Origin: Enterococcus columbae DSM 7374 = ATCC 51263 | GTDB lineage: Bacteria; Bacillota; Bacilli; Lactobacillales; Enterococcaceae | Direction: 5' to 3' | Assembly: GCF_000406925.1 (NCBI RefSeq) | Contig: NZ_KE136347.1 | Location: 658,025 to 722,024 of the forward strand | Length of the DNA: 64,000 bases | Shown: piece by piece, positions 24,001 through 33,076 of the stretch | How the letters are laid out: the number at the start of each line of letters is the position of its first letter | How positions within the stretch are numbered: position 1 is the first letter of the stretch | Notes under the pieces: model-generated | Databases searched by the model: none | The model's input: only the letters and a program-made list of their open reading frames with translations | What the model was told of the DNA's origin: nothing | Program-made: the position numbers and the translations under genes

Positions 24001-25839
24001 TTATTTCGTTTCATTTTGGTCATCCATCTTCAATACCGCCATAAAGGCTTCTTGAGGAACTTCAACAGAACCAATTTGTTTCATTCGTTTCTTACCTTCT
24101 TTTTGTTTTTCAAGTAATTTACGTTTACGAGAAACGTCCCCACCATAACATTTGGCTAATACATTCTTGCGTAGAGCTTTAATATCAGAACGAGCGACAA
24201 TTTTATGTCCAATAGCTGCTTGGATAGGCACTTCGAACTGTTGACGAGGAATCAATTTCTTTAATTTTTCAACAATTGCTTTACCACGTTCATATGCAAA
24301 TTCGCGATGCACGATGAAGCTTAATGCATCGACTTTTTCGCTGTTTAATAAGATATCCATCTTCACTAGCTTACTTGTACGGTAACCCGCCATTTCATAA
24401 TCTAACGAAGCATAGCCCTTTGTACTTGATTTTAGCTTATCAAAAAAGTCAAAAACAATTTCCGATAATGGAATTTCATAGACAACATTCACGCGATAAT
24501 CATCTAGATAATCCATTGTAACAAAATCGCCACGTTTCCGTTGAGATAATTCCATCACCGCACCAACATATTCATTTGGTACCATAATTTGCGCTTTGAC
24601 ATAAGGCTCTTCTACGCGATCAATCCGGACCTGCTCAGGAAAATCAGCCGGATTATCTACGACCAACATACTACCATCTGTTAAATGCACATGGTAAATA
24701 ACGGAAGGTGCTGTGGTAATTAATTCTAAATTAAATTCACGCTCTAAACGTTCTTGAACGACATCCATATGTAGCAGACCTAAAAATCCACATCGGAAAC
24801 CAAAGCCTAAAGCTTGGGAAGTCTCAGGTTCAAATTGTAAAGCAGCATCATTTAATTGTAATTTCTCCAAGGCTTCGCGCAAATCGTTATAACGAGATGT
24901 GTCAATTGGATAAAGACCGCAATATACCATCGGATTCATTTGACGATAACCCTCTAGCGCTTGACTTGCAGGACGATTAGCTAAAGTAATGGTATCCCCT
25001 ACACGTGTATCCTGAACAGTTTTAATAGAGGCTGTGATATAACCCACATCACCGACCATCAAGTAATCACGCTGTAAGGCTTTTGGTGAAAAGACACCGA
25101 CCTCGGTTACTTCAAACGTTTTACCATTGCTCATTAATTGAATCTTATCCCCTGGCTTAACCATTCCATCAACGATTCGTACATTTAAAACTACCCCACG
25201 ATAGGCATCGTAAACAGAATCGAAAATCAAGGCTTTTAATGGTGCTTCGACATCGCCAGTTGGTGCCGGAACGTATTCAACAATTTGCTCTAAAATTTCT
25301 TCAATACCAATCCCTGCTTTGGCACTAGCTAAAACAGCCTCTGAGGCATCAATCCCAATAACATCCTCAATTTCCGTTCGCACTCTTTCTGGATCAGCGG
25401 CAGGTAAATCGATTTTATTGATAACGGGTAAAATTTCTAAATCATTGTCTAAAGCTAGATAAACGTTGGCTAAGGTTTGTGCTTCTATTCCTTGAGCAGC
25501 ATCTACTACTAAAATAGCCCCTTCACAGGCAGCTAAGCTTCTTGAAACCTCATAGGTAAAATCGACATGTCCTGGTGTGTCGATTAAATGAAAAATATAG
25601 GTTTTGCCATCTTTGGCAGTATAGTTTAATTCTACAGCATTTAGCTTAATCGTAATTCCTCGTTCACGTTCAAGATCCATTGAATCTAATAATTGATCTT
25701 GCATTTCACGAGAAGAAACGGTATTTGTTTTTTCTAAAATACGGTCAGCCAAGGTTGATTTACCATGGTCGATATGCGCAATAATCGAAAAATTTCGAAT
25801 CATCTCTTGGCGTTTTTTCATTTCATCGATCGTATGCAT
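24001..25839 (-). CDS. lepA: Elongation factor 4 (LepA)
   Basis: 612 residues, full length. This ribosome-bound GTPase acts on stalled or mistranslocated ribosomes. The G1 motif AHIDHGKST is at about 21-29, followed by DTPGHVDF and NKIDLP, with the C-terminal LepA domain ([30 protein letters not shown]...) intact. The start codon is supported by AGGAAGAATATAA upstream. The mobile element lies directly downstream of its stop, so this is the chromosomal side of the junction. Confidence 0.97.
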   Translation of the reverse strand: MHTIDEMKKRQEMIRNFSIIAHIDHGKSTLADRILEKTNTVSSREMQDQLLDSMDLERERGITIKLNAVELNYTAKDGKTYIFHLIDTPGHVDFTYEVSRSLAACEGAILVVDAAQGIEAQTLANVYLALDNDLEILPVINKIDLPAADPERVRTEIEDVIGIDASEAVLASAKAGIGIEEILEQIVEYVPAPTGDVEAPLKALIFDSVYDAYRGVVLNVRIVDGMVKPGDKIQLMSNGKTFEVTEVGVFSPKALQRDYLMVGDVGYITASIKTVQDTRVGDTITLANRPASQALEGYRQMNPMVYCGLYPIDTSRYNDLREALEKLQLNDAALQFEPETSQALGFGFRCGFLGLLHMDVVQERLEREFNLELITTAPSVIYHVHLTDGSMLVVDNPADFPEQVRIDRVEEPYVKAQIMVPNEYVGAVMELSQRKRGDFVTMDYLDDYRVNVVYEIPLSEIVFDFFDKLKSSTKGYASLDYEMAGYRTSKLVKMDILLNSEKVDALSFIVHREFAYERGKAIVEKLKKLIPRQQFEVPIQAAIGHKIVARSDIKALRKNVLAKCYGGDVSRKRKLLEKQKEGKKRMKQIGSVEVPQEAFMAVLKMDDQNETK

Positions 25840-25976
25840 TTATATTCTTCCTCACATTTTTTAATCAGCTTTTTTATTATACCAATCAATATTTACTTTT
25901 GGCAACTCATTTCCGCTAGTTTTAGCTAATATCTCTTCTATTGGCTGCACTAACTCAATTGAATAATCATTGAAAA

Positions 25977-26029
25977 AACTCCTTTAGACTAGAAAAAGCT
26001 TACTTTCTTTATTTAGTCTATAAGGAGTT
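25977..26029. terminator. Bidirectional terminator between the small immunity-like gene and lepA
   Basis: AACTCCTTTAGACTA (25977-25991) pairs with TAGTCTATAAGGAGTT (26014-26029) with one bulged base. A/T runs on both sides make it usable in both directions. It most likely ends the 26045-26386 transcript. The bases from 26030 to lepA's promoter side hold no gene. Confidence 0.65.
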
Positions 26030-26044
26030 TTTTAATTGCACGCT

Positions 26045-26386
26045 TTATCTTTGTGGCATTGCTTCTAGAAAGCTATAAAATTGTGATTTATCGGTGAAAT
26101 CTGAACGATATTTTGCATTCAAGCCCGCTGTTTGATTGTATTTAGCTAATTCTCTTAGTAATTCTTCATCACGGCCATGGAATTGAATTTTATGATTAAA
26201 GCCCGTTACGTAAATATAATTGACTAAGGCGCTAAGCAAGCTTTCTGGATTTTTAACGACCGCTATTTTCTTATAGACCTGCAATAGACAGTCAGTTATA
26301 TCCTGTATGCCAGCTGTTTGTTCCTTTCTACTATTCAAACTATTATATAGCTCGTGTAGTACCAATTGAACTTTATGTGTATCCAT
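26045..26386 (-). CDS. Small helical protein, possible bacteriocin immunity protein
   Basis: 113 residues from the ATG at 26386 (a GTG at 26395 is an alternative). All helical, no membrane segment, with ESLLSALVNYIYV, LLRELAKYNQTAGLNA and DKSQFYSFLEAM. The size and pattern resemble the enterocin A-type immunity family, which protects a cell against class IIa bacteriocins by binding the mannose PTS receptor complex. No bacteriocin precursor is seen beside it, so it would be an orphan immunity gene. The resemblance is by eye. Confidence 0.45.
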   Translation of the reverse strand: MDTHKVQLVLHELYNSLNSRKEQTAGIQDITDCLLQVYKKIAVVKNPESLLSALVNYIYVTGFNHKIQFHGRDEELLRELAKYNQTAGLNAKYRSDFTDKSQFYSFLEAMPQR

Positions 26387-26453
26387 TCTCACCACATCCT
26401 TTAATTTTTATATTCATCTTAAATAATTGCCATAAAGTAATATTCGTCATGTA

Positions 26454-26843
26454 TCATTGGATAATAGAAGCTTTTATGAGCTTTGAATTTCTAATAAAAT
26501 TTATACCCAATATCAACAATAGCAGTATAACAATATAAACAGAAATAACCACAAAACCAGTTAATACATTAATTTGATAATTCTCTATCGTTTTTTGATA
26601 TATTCCTGTAGATATCTCATAGCTATGTAAATATGTTGTAGGTAAAAACTCACTTATCCTACGAACAGGCTCTATTACATATGGCAAAAGAACTCCACCA
26701 ATTAACAATAAGCTAGCTACAAACAAGCTAACCATTTTATCTTTAAATAAAGAACCGATTAAATAAATCAACAAAACTATAAATAATAGAGATAAGCAGA
26801 ATAGAAAAATAGATGGTAGGATAGTCAGCCAAATATAATCCGC
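26454..26843 (-). pseudogene. ABC-2 type permease remnant (C-terminal part)
   Basis: A hydrophobic reading frame of about 129 codons runs from just after a stop at 26844 to a stop at 26454. It has no proper start; the first candidate is a TTG at 26774. It contains about three membrane helices (LFVASLLLIGGVLLPYVIEP, then VLTGFVVISVYIVILLLLILG), like the last half of an ABC-2 permease. No ATPase partner is present. Most likely a decayed transporter, possibly once linked to the immunity-like gene. Confidence 0.5.
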
Positions 26844-27206
26844 TTACATTTATAATCGTATCACGATTTTATTTTTTTATAAATGATTTTTTAAAAATTT
26901 AATTTTTAGTCAAAATTTTTTAAATGATACGGAATCATTTATCAGGATAGTTAAAAATTTAGTTAACAAAAAGGCTTGGAGAGGTATTTAGAAATTCAAA
27001 AAATATAGGAAAGTTATTTCTAAAAGGTACTCAATAAAAATTTAGTTCATGTAGATGATGGAAAAATAGTTTTTAAATATTTCTTTCCTAACATTTTTAT
27101 CATAATTTTTACTTTTGTAAAGCCTTATATGTTGCTGTTTAAAATAATTGTACAATAATAAAGTAATACAACAAAGCTCATGTACACAATTTCAGATCAT
27201 TTCACT
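26844..27206. other. AT-rich intergenic stretch, no gene seen
   Basis: About 360 bp of very AT-rich DNA with stops in all frames. A short dyad AATCGT/ACGATT at about 26856-26870 and ATGAT/ATCAT near 26932-26949 are the only structures noticed. It may be decayed coding sequence continuous with the ABC permease remnant. Confidence 0.4.
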
Positions 27207-27248
27207 AAAAAAAACTCAGCCTATAGCTACTTTAACTATAGACTGAGT
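27207..27248 (-). terminator. Terminator of the activase gene
   Basis: ACTCAGTCTATAG and CTATAGGCTGAGT (minus sense) pair in a stem of about 13 bp with one wobble, followed by seven or more U. It lies about 20 bases after the activase stop. Confidence 0.75.
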
Positions 27249-27269
27249 GTTCTAGCGATGGATTAAGCG

Positions 27270-30200
27270 TTACTGCTTCATCGCAGTTGTCTGTTTTAAT
27301 TGTTTATTAGCAGTTGATAGCATTAAACGTATCCGGTTTAATTGATTAACAATTGAAATCCCTGGATCATAATCAATAGCGGTAATATTGGCTGCTGGAA
27401 AATGCTGGCGCAAGCTCTTTAGCATCCCCTTACCAACGATATGGTTAGGTAGACAGCCAAATGGTTGCATGCAGATGATATTATTCACGCCGCTTTCCAA
27501 TAAATGAATCATTTCGCCAGTTAAGAACCAGCCCTCACCAGTATGCGTACCAATTGAAATGATTTCTTCTGTTGAATGAGCTAATTGCTCAATACCAGCA
27601 ATTCCCTCAAATCGTTTAGAAGCTTTTAACGCCTTATCCATTGGCCGTTCTAGCTCCTCAATCACTTTAATAGCAAATTGTGCCAACCATTTTGCGCGTT
27701 TACTTTGGCCTAAATTTTCACTTCGCCATACTTGGTTATATAAAGAGTAATTCATAAAACCGATTAAATCAGGCACGACCGCTTCAGCCCCTTCTGCTTC
27801 TAGCAAATCAACAATATTGTTATTGGCAATGGGTGAGTATTTAACTAAAATTTCACCAACAACCCCTACTCTTGGTTTTCGAAGAGGTAATAATTCAATT
27901 TGATCAAATTCTTGGATAATCTTTTTCATATGATGATTAAAGCGAGTAAAGGAGCCTTTTTTTACATCCTCTTTAGCAATAGCCAACCAATGCTGGTAAC
28001 GTTGATTGACTTCACCTGGATTTTTTTCATAAGGCCGTGTTCGATAAACCACGCGTTCAAACAAATCTCCATACATCGCTGCTAAAGCAATACGTTTCAC
28101 TAATGGAATCGATAATTTAAAGCCAGGACTTGATTCCACTCCTTGATTGCCCATTGAAAGTGAAATCACCGGAACATTGGCAAAGCCGGCATCAGCTAAG
28201 GCTTTGCGTAATAACGGAATATAATTCGTTGCACGACAGCCCCCACCTGTTTGGGTCAACATGACCGAGGTATGATCTAAATCATATTGTCCACTTTGTA
28301 AGGCTTCCAATAGCTGACCAATCGAGATAATTGCAGGATAACAAGCATCATTATTGACAAATCGTAAGCCATAATCAATTGCGTTTGACCCTTCCACCGG
28401 CAAAGAAACCACCCGATAACCAGCAGATTTAAAGGCTTGATCGAGCAAACCCTCTTGATGAATAGGACTGAGCATCGGTAAAAGTATCGTATGTGTTTTA
28501 CGCATTTCTTTTGTAAAGATTATTTGATCAGTTGTTGCATTTTCAACAAATTGTTCGTGATTTTGCTGTTCTCGTTCCTTAATCGCTGCTTTTAGTGAAC
28601 GGAGGCGAATCCGAACAGCTCCAAGATTTGCGCCTTCATCAATTTTTAAAACAGTATAAAGCTTGTGGTGCTTAGTTAAAATTTCCTCAACTTGATCAGT
28701 CGTTACTGCATCAATCCCACAACCAAATGAATTTAGCTGGACTAAATCTAATAGCGGTGTTTTGGCTACAAGCTGTGCAGCAGCATATAAACGCGAATGA
28801 TACATCCACTGGTTAACTACGCGTAAATGTTCAACATTACCTAAATGCGCAATACTATCTTCGGTTAGCACATGGAAGCCTTCTTGAGCAATCATTTCTG
28901 CTATTCCATGATGGATTTCTGGATCTAAGTGATAAGGTCGGCCAGCTAATACAATTCCTCTTTGATTTTTAGCATACATGGATTCTAACAAGGCTTCACC
29001 CTTAGCTTGAATATCCTTACGACAATTGGCTAATTCAGTAAAGCCTTTTTCGACCGCTGCTTCCCATTCAGCTTGACTAATCGCAAAATCAGCAAAGGCC
29101 AGCATTAAATTTTGGACCACTGAGGCTTGATTGGCCAAATTAAAATACGGATGGCGATAATCAACCTGTTGCTGCTGTATTTCATCAAAGTTATTGGCAA
29201 TAACCTCTGGATAGCTTTGAACTATCGGACAGTTAAAATGATTTTGTGCTTCAGCAAATTCTTGTTGTTCAAAAACCACACTTGGATAAAAAATTAGATC
29301 CACCTTTTGATTGATTAAGGCTTGGATATGTCCGTGAACAAATTTAGCTGGATAACACACTGTATCACTAGGGATAGTTTCAATGCCTAGTTCAAATAAT
29401 TCTTTATTCGATCTTGGTGATAGCACAACCTTAAACCCTAGCTCACTAAAAATTGTATGCCATAATGGATAATTCTCATACATGTTTAAAACCCGAGGAA
29501 TGCCAATGGTTCCATGGACAACAGCCTCTTTTTTTAGCGGACGATATTTAAATAAACGGCGATATTTGTAATCAACCAAATTTTGACGACGGTCATCTTT
29601 TTTGATTTTTATTCTAGCACCACGTTCACAGCGATTACCGGTAATAAATTGACGACCATCTGAAAAAAGCGTCACGGTTAATAAGCAATTATTCTCGCAT
29701 AGTCCACAATGCGTAAATTCCTTTTCTGCTGAAAAAGCAGCTAATTCTTCTGTTGAAAGAATCGTTGAGCTATCCCCGACTTCACTTTGTTCTAAGGCGA
29801 TTAAGGCACAGCCATAAGCACCCATTAGTCCTGCAATCGATGGTCGAATCACTTCACGACCAGAAACCAATTCAAAGGCCCTTAAAACCGCATCATTATA
29901 AAAGGTGCCTCCTTGACAGACAATTTTTTCACCTAAGTCTTCAGGTTTTCTAATCTTAATTACCTTAAACAAGGCATTTTTAATTACTGAATAAGAAAGG
30001 CCTGCCGAAATATCTGCTACCTTCGCCCCTTCTTTTTGCACCTGTTTTACTTTTGAATTCATAAAAACCGTACAACGGGAGCCTAAGTCAACGGGAGCTT
30101 GCGAGTGAAGCGCAGCCTTAGCAAAATCAGCTATTTGGTAATTCATGCTCTTGGCAAAGGTTTCGATAAATGAGCCACAGCCTGATGAGCAAGCTTCGTT

Positions 30201-31511
30201 TAACTGAATAGCACTTAATGCGTGATCTTTTATCGTCATTGCCTTCATATCCTGGCCGCCAATATCTAAGATGAAATCAACACCGGGTTGAAAGAAATTA
30301 GCCGCTTTATAGTGAGCGACGGTTTCCACCTCACCTAAATCAATTTTAAGGGCATGCTTTAATAAATGCTCGCCATAGCCGGTGACACATGCTTTAGCAA
30401 TATAGCAATCCTCAGGTAATTGTTGATAAATTTCTTTTAAGACCTCCATCGCTGTTTCTAATGGTTTCCCCCGATTATTATCATAATGCTGGTACAAAAT
30501 CGTCCCTTTTTCATCAATTAAGACTAATTTACTAGTCGTCGATCCTGCATCGATGCCTAAAAAAACGGGTCCGTGATGCTGCGCTAATGATTGGTAACTA
30601 ACCTGATTTAAGTCGTGTCGCGCTTTAAATGCTTGATAGTCTTCCTCAGATTGAAACAATGGCGGCAAGGTATTGGTTGGCTGTAGCGCGGTTTGATGTC
30701 CCTGTTTTAGGGTTGCTACAATTTCATCTAATGTTTGTTCTTGGGTAGCTTCAGCTAATAAAGCGGCACCAATAGCGACAAACAGTTGAGAGTCTTCAGG
30801 AAAAATAATTTGTTGTTCACTTAAATGGAGGGTTTCAATAAAGCGTTGGCGCAATTCTGATAGGAAGGTCAATGGCCCCCCTAAAAAGGCAATATTCCCC
30901 TTAATTTTTCGACCACTGGCTAATCCCGCAATTGTTTGATTAACAACCGCTTGAAAGACACTAGCTGCAATATCTTGTCGAGCTGCCCCTTCGTTAATTA
31001 AAGGCTGCACATCTGTTTTAGCGAATACCCCACAACGAGAAGCAATTGGATAAATTTGTTGATACTGTTTGGCTAATTCATTAAGGCCAGTTGCGTCAGT
31101 CTCTAATAATGATGCCATTTGATCGATAAAAGCACCAGTCCCCCCAGCACAACTACCATTCATTCGTTGTTCAAGGGTGCCATCAAAAAAGGTGATTTTG
31201 GCATCTTCTCCACCTAGTTCAATCGCCACGTCCGTTTGTGGAATGAACTGTTCAATGGCTTCGGTACAAGCAATCACTTCTTGAACGAATTGAACAGATA
31301 AAGCATCTGCCAAACCCATGCCTGCTGATCCGGTAATAGCGATACTCGCCCCTTCATTTCCATACATGCCAACAGCTTCTTCCAAAACCTGTATAACTGT
31401 AGGGATTACATCAGAAAAATGCCGTTGATATTTTTTAAACAATAACTGATGCTCATTATCCAATATAACTAATTTAACAGTAGTGGAGCCTACATCAATT
31501 CCAATTTTCAT
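27270..31511 (-). CDS. Giant acyl-CoA dehydratase activase-related protein (2-hydroxyglutaryl-CoA dehydratase activator family)
   Basis: 1413 residues from the ATG at 31511 (MKIGIDVGSTTVK; the longer frame upstream adds a non-family N-terminus). It has two tandem ASKHA ATPase domains of the BadF/BcrAD/HgdC type, beginning MKIGIDVGSTT and FLGIDAGSTTSK. Each carries a conserved Cys site for a bridging [4Fe-4S] cluster (NGSCAGGTGAF and ACSSGCGSF). A Cys-rich stretch (HCGLCENNC), a DUF2229 region and a HgdB-like C-terminal part follow. Such fused proteins are widespread in Firmicutes but their substrate is unclear. The divergent TetR gene suggests inducer-controlled expression. Confidence 0.8.
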   Translation of the reverse strand: MKIGIDVGSTTVKLVILDNEHQLLFKKYQRHFSDVIPTVIQVLEEAVGMYGNEGASIAITGSAGMGLADALSVQFVQEVIACTEAIEQFIPQTDVAIELGGEDAKITFFDGTLEQRMNGSCAGGTGAFIDQMASLLETDATGLNELAKQYQQIYPIASRCGVFAKTDVQPLINEGAARQDIAASVFQAVVNQTIAGLASGRKIKGNIAFLGGPLTFLSELRQRFIETLHLSEQQIIFPEDSQLFVAIGAALLAEATQEQTLDEIVATLKQGHQTALQPTNTLPPLFQSEEDYQAFKARHDLNQVSYQSLAQHHGPVFLGIDAGSTTSKLVLIDEKGTILYQHYDNNRGKPLETAMEVLKEIYQQLPEDCYIAKACVTGYGEHLLKHALKIDLGEVETVAHYKAANFFQPGVDFILDIGGQDMKAMTIKDHALSAIQLNEACSSGCGSFIETFAKSMNYQIADFAKAALHSQAPVDLGSRCTVFMNSKVKQVQKEGAKVADISAGLSYSVIKNALFKVIKIRKPEDLGEKIVCQGGTFYNDAVLRAFELVSGREVIRPSIAGLMGAYGCALIALEQSEVGDSSTILSTEELAAFSAEKEFTHCGLCENNCLLTVTLFSDGRQFITGNRCERGARIKIKKDDRRQNLVDYKYRRLFKYRPLKKEAVVHGTIGIPRVLNMYENYPLWHTIFSELGFKVVLSPRSNKELFELGIETIPSDTVCYPAKFVHGHIQALINQKVDLIFYPSVVFEQQEFAEAQNHFNCPIVQSYPEVIANNFDEIQQQQVDYRHPYFNLANQASVVQNLMLAFADFAISQAEWEAAVEKGFTELANCRKDIQAKGEALLESMYAKNQRGIVLAGRPYHLDPEIHHGIAEMIAQEGFHVLTEDSIAHLGNVEHLRVVNQWMYHSRLYAAAQLVAKTPLLDLVQLNSFGCGIDAVTTDQVEEILTKHHKLYTVLKIDEGANLGAVRIRLRSLKAAIKEREQQNHEQFVENATTDQIIFTKEMRKTHTILLPMLSPIHQEGLLDQAFKSAGYRVVSLPVEGSNAIDYGLRFVNNDACYPAIISIGQLLEALQSGQYDLDHTSVMLTQTGGGCRATNYIPLLRKALADAGFANVPVISLSMGNQGVESSPGFKLSIPLVKRIALAAMYGDLFERVVYRTRPYEKNPGEVNQRYQHWLAIAKEDVKKGSFTRFNHHMKKIIQEFDQIELLPLRKPRVGVVGEILVKYSPIANNNIVDLLEAEGAEAVVPDLIGFMNYSLYNQVWRSENLGQSKRAKWLAQFAIKVIEELERPMDKALKASKRFEGIAGIEQLAHSTEEIISIGTHTGEGWFLTGEMIHLLESGVNNIICMQPFGCLPNHIVGKGMLKSLRQHFPAANITAIDYDPGISIVNQLNRIRLMLSTANKQLKQTTAMKQ

Positions 31512-31615
31512 AATAAATGACCTACCTAACGTATAAAAAAGCAACACATGTTGAATATTTAACAAAGTGTTTGATATAATATATATGTATATTTTATGAA
31601 CAAATTGTTGAAATT

Positions 31616-31641
31616 ACAATCGACAATTTATTATCGATTGT
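31616..31641. promoter_or_regulatory. TetR-type operator palindrome
   Basis: ACAATCGA (31616-31623) and TCGATTGT (31634-31641) are perfect 8-bp inverted arms with a 10-bp AT spacer. It lies in the 190-bp divergent region between the activase and the TetR gene, beside TATAAT-like elements (31575-31580). It is the obvious binding site for the adjacent regulator. Confidence 0.65.
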
Positions 31642-31700
31642 GATATATACAACAAAGACATAAAAATTGTCGTTTAAATTTGAAAAAGGAAGCTAAATAA

Positions 31701-32306
31701 ATGAAAAAAGAAGATTTAAGAACAAGAAGAACTAAAAAAATGATTTTAACTGCCTTTATGCAATTAGTTGAACAAAAAGGCTTTGAGCAAATTACAGTCT
31801 CAGATATTGCTAATGAAGCAATGATTAATCGAGCAACATTCTATGCACATTTTAAAGACAAGCAAGATGTCTATGATTATATTTTTAATCAAGCCTTTGA
31901 AAGCTTTATTTCTGTACTCGCTCCTATCCAAATCGGTCATGCCAATCGACTTCAACTTCAAAGTATTCAGATAATCTTAACGAACGCCTACGAAAAAATT
32001 CACCAAAATAGAGATTTTTTTAAAATTATCCTCAATGCAAATGGCACCAATTATTTGCGTGAAAAATTAGTTCCCTTACTACACATTACCTATGCGCAAA
32101 TTTTTGAAAAACTAGAAGTCCATGAAAACGATTTTATTGTCCCAACTGATTTTATCATTGAATACATGACTTCGACCTTTATTACCAGTCTATATTGGTG
32201 GATTCATCAAGATAGTGCATTTACTCCAAAACAAATGGCGCAGCTAACCATTAAATTAGTCGGTAGTAATCACCTAAAAGTGTTAGGGATTGCGATTGAT
32301 AATTGA
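31701..32306 (+). CDS. TetR/AcrR-family transcriptional regulator
   Basis: 201 residues. The N-terminal TetR HTH (about 8-55: RTKKMILTAFMQLVEQKGFEQITVSDIANEAMINRATFYAHFKDKQDVYDYIF) is textbook. The C-terminal ligand-binding part ends with TSLYWWIHQDSAFTPKQMAQ, like the TetR_C_8 group. It is transcribed divergently from the giant activase gene with a palindrome between them, so it probably represses that gene and itself. The ligand is unknown. Confidence 0.85.
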   Translation: MKKEDLRTRRTKKMILTAFMQLVEQKGFEQITVSDIANEAMINRATFYAHFKDKQDVYDYIFNQAFESFISVLAPIQIGHANRLQLQSIQIILTNAYEKIHQNRDFFKIILNANGTNYLREKLVPLLHITYAQIFEKLEVHENDFIVPTDFIIEYMTSTFITSLYWWIHQDSAFTPKQMAQLTIKLVGSNHLKVLGIAIDN

Positions 32307-32410
32307 ATACCTTTTCAAGTGCCTAATTGTCTTGAAAGTTTTCACACAAAAAGCAGCACTCAAATTGGCGCATAGTTTCATAGTTTGGCAGTCGATTGAC
32401 AAACTTGTAC

Positions 32411-32453
32411 AAAAAAGCCGTCGTTTAAACAATCATTTAAACGACGGCTTTTT
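32411..32453 (+). terminator. Strong intrinsic terminator after the TetR gene
   Basis: AAAAAGCCGTCGTTTAAA and its exact complement flank a 6-nt loop, followed by T5. The stem is perfect over 18 bp. It lies about 105 bases past the TetR stop and can also serve the opposite direction. Confidence 0.75.
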
Positions 32454-32573
32454 ATTGAAAAGATGAATAAGTTGGCAAATTCTAGGCCTATCAGTTGCTA
32501 CCTGAAAAACACGGTGATTTTAAACATTTCACTAGCTAGATCGTTTTTTAAGAAACTATTTACAAAACACTGT

Positions 32574-33065
32574 CTAACGGTAATTAGTAAACTGCAATTC
32601 GATATTTAAATCTAATTTTCTTAATAGTTGAATCACCGCTTGTAAGTCATCTCGACTTTTCCCAGTCACACGAATTTGCTCATTTTGGATTTGGCTTTTC
32701 ACCTTTAATTTGCTATTTTTGATTTCTTGATTGATTTTTTTCGCATTAGCTTGATCAATTCCACTCATCATGGCTGCTTTTTGACGAACCTTTCCACCTA
32801 AAGCTCGTTCGCCAGCGCTAAAATGTAGATTCTTGATTGGAACTTGGCGTTTGATTAATTTACTAAGTAGTACATCTTTGATTTGCTCAATCTTATAGTC
32901 ATCGTCACCAACAATCGTTATCTCATTATTAGCCAACTCGATTTCAACTGTTGAATTTTTAAAATCAAAACGATTAGTTAACTCCTTCAAAGTAATTTGA
33001 ATTGCATTTTTGACTTCTTCAATATTTACTTCAGAAACAATATCGAAGCTTGCTTCTTTTGCCAT
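32574..33065 (-). CDS. YajQ-family nucleotide-binding protein
   Basis: 163 residues, the usual length. It has MAKEASFDIVSEVNIEEVKNAI at the start, KNLHFSAGERALGGKVRQKA in the middle and a closing LNIELQFTNYR. YajQ proteins have two ferredoxin-like/KH-like folds and bind nucleotides or RNA; some bind c-di-GMP. It is preceded by AGGAGGATTTTTT. Confidence 0.9.
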   Translation of the reverse strand: MAKEASFDIVSEVNIEEVKNAIQITLKELTNRFDFKNSTVEIELANNEITIVGDDDYKIEQIKDVLLSKLIKRQVPIKNLHFSAGERALGGKVRQKAAMMSGIDQANAKKINQEIKNSKLKVKSQIQNEQIRVTGKSRDDLQAVIQLLRKLDLNIELQFTNYR

Positions 33066-33076
33066 AAAAAATCCTC

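Noticed and set aside
32307-32573. Small gene or RNA between TetR and yajQ
   Set aside because: Only the terminator hairpin is recognisable and all frames are broken.
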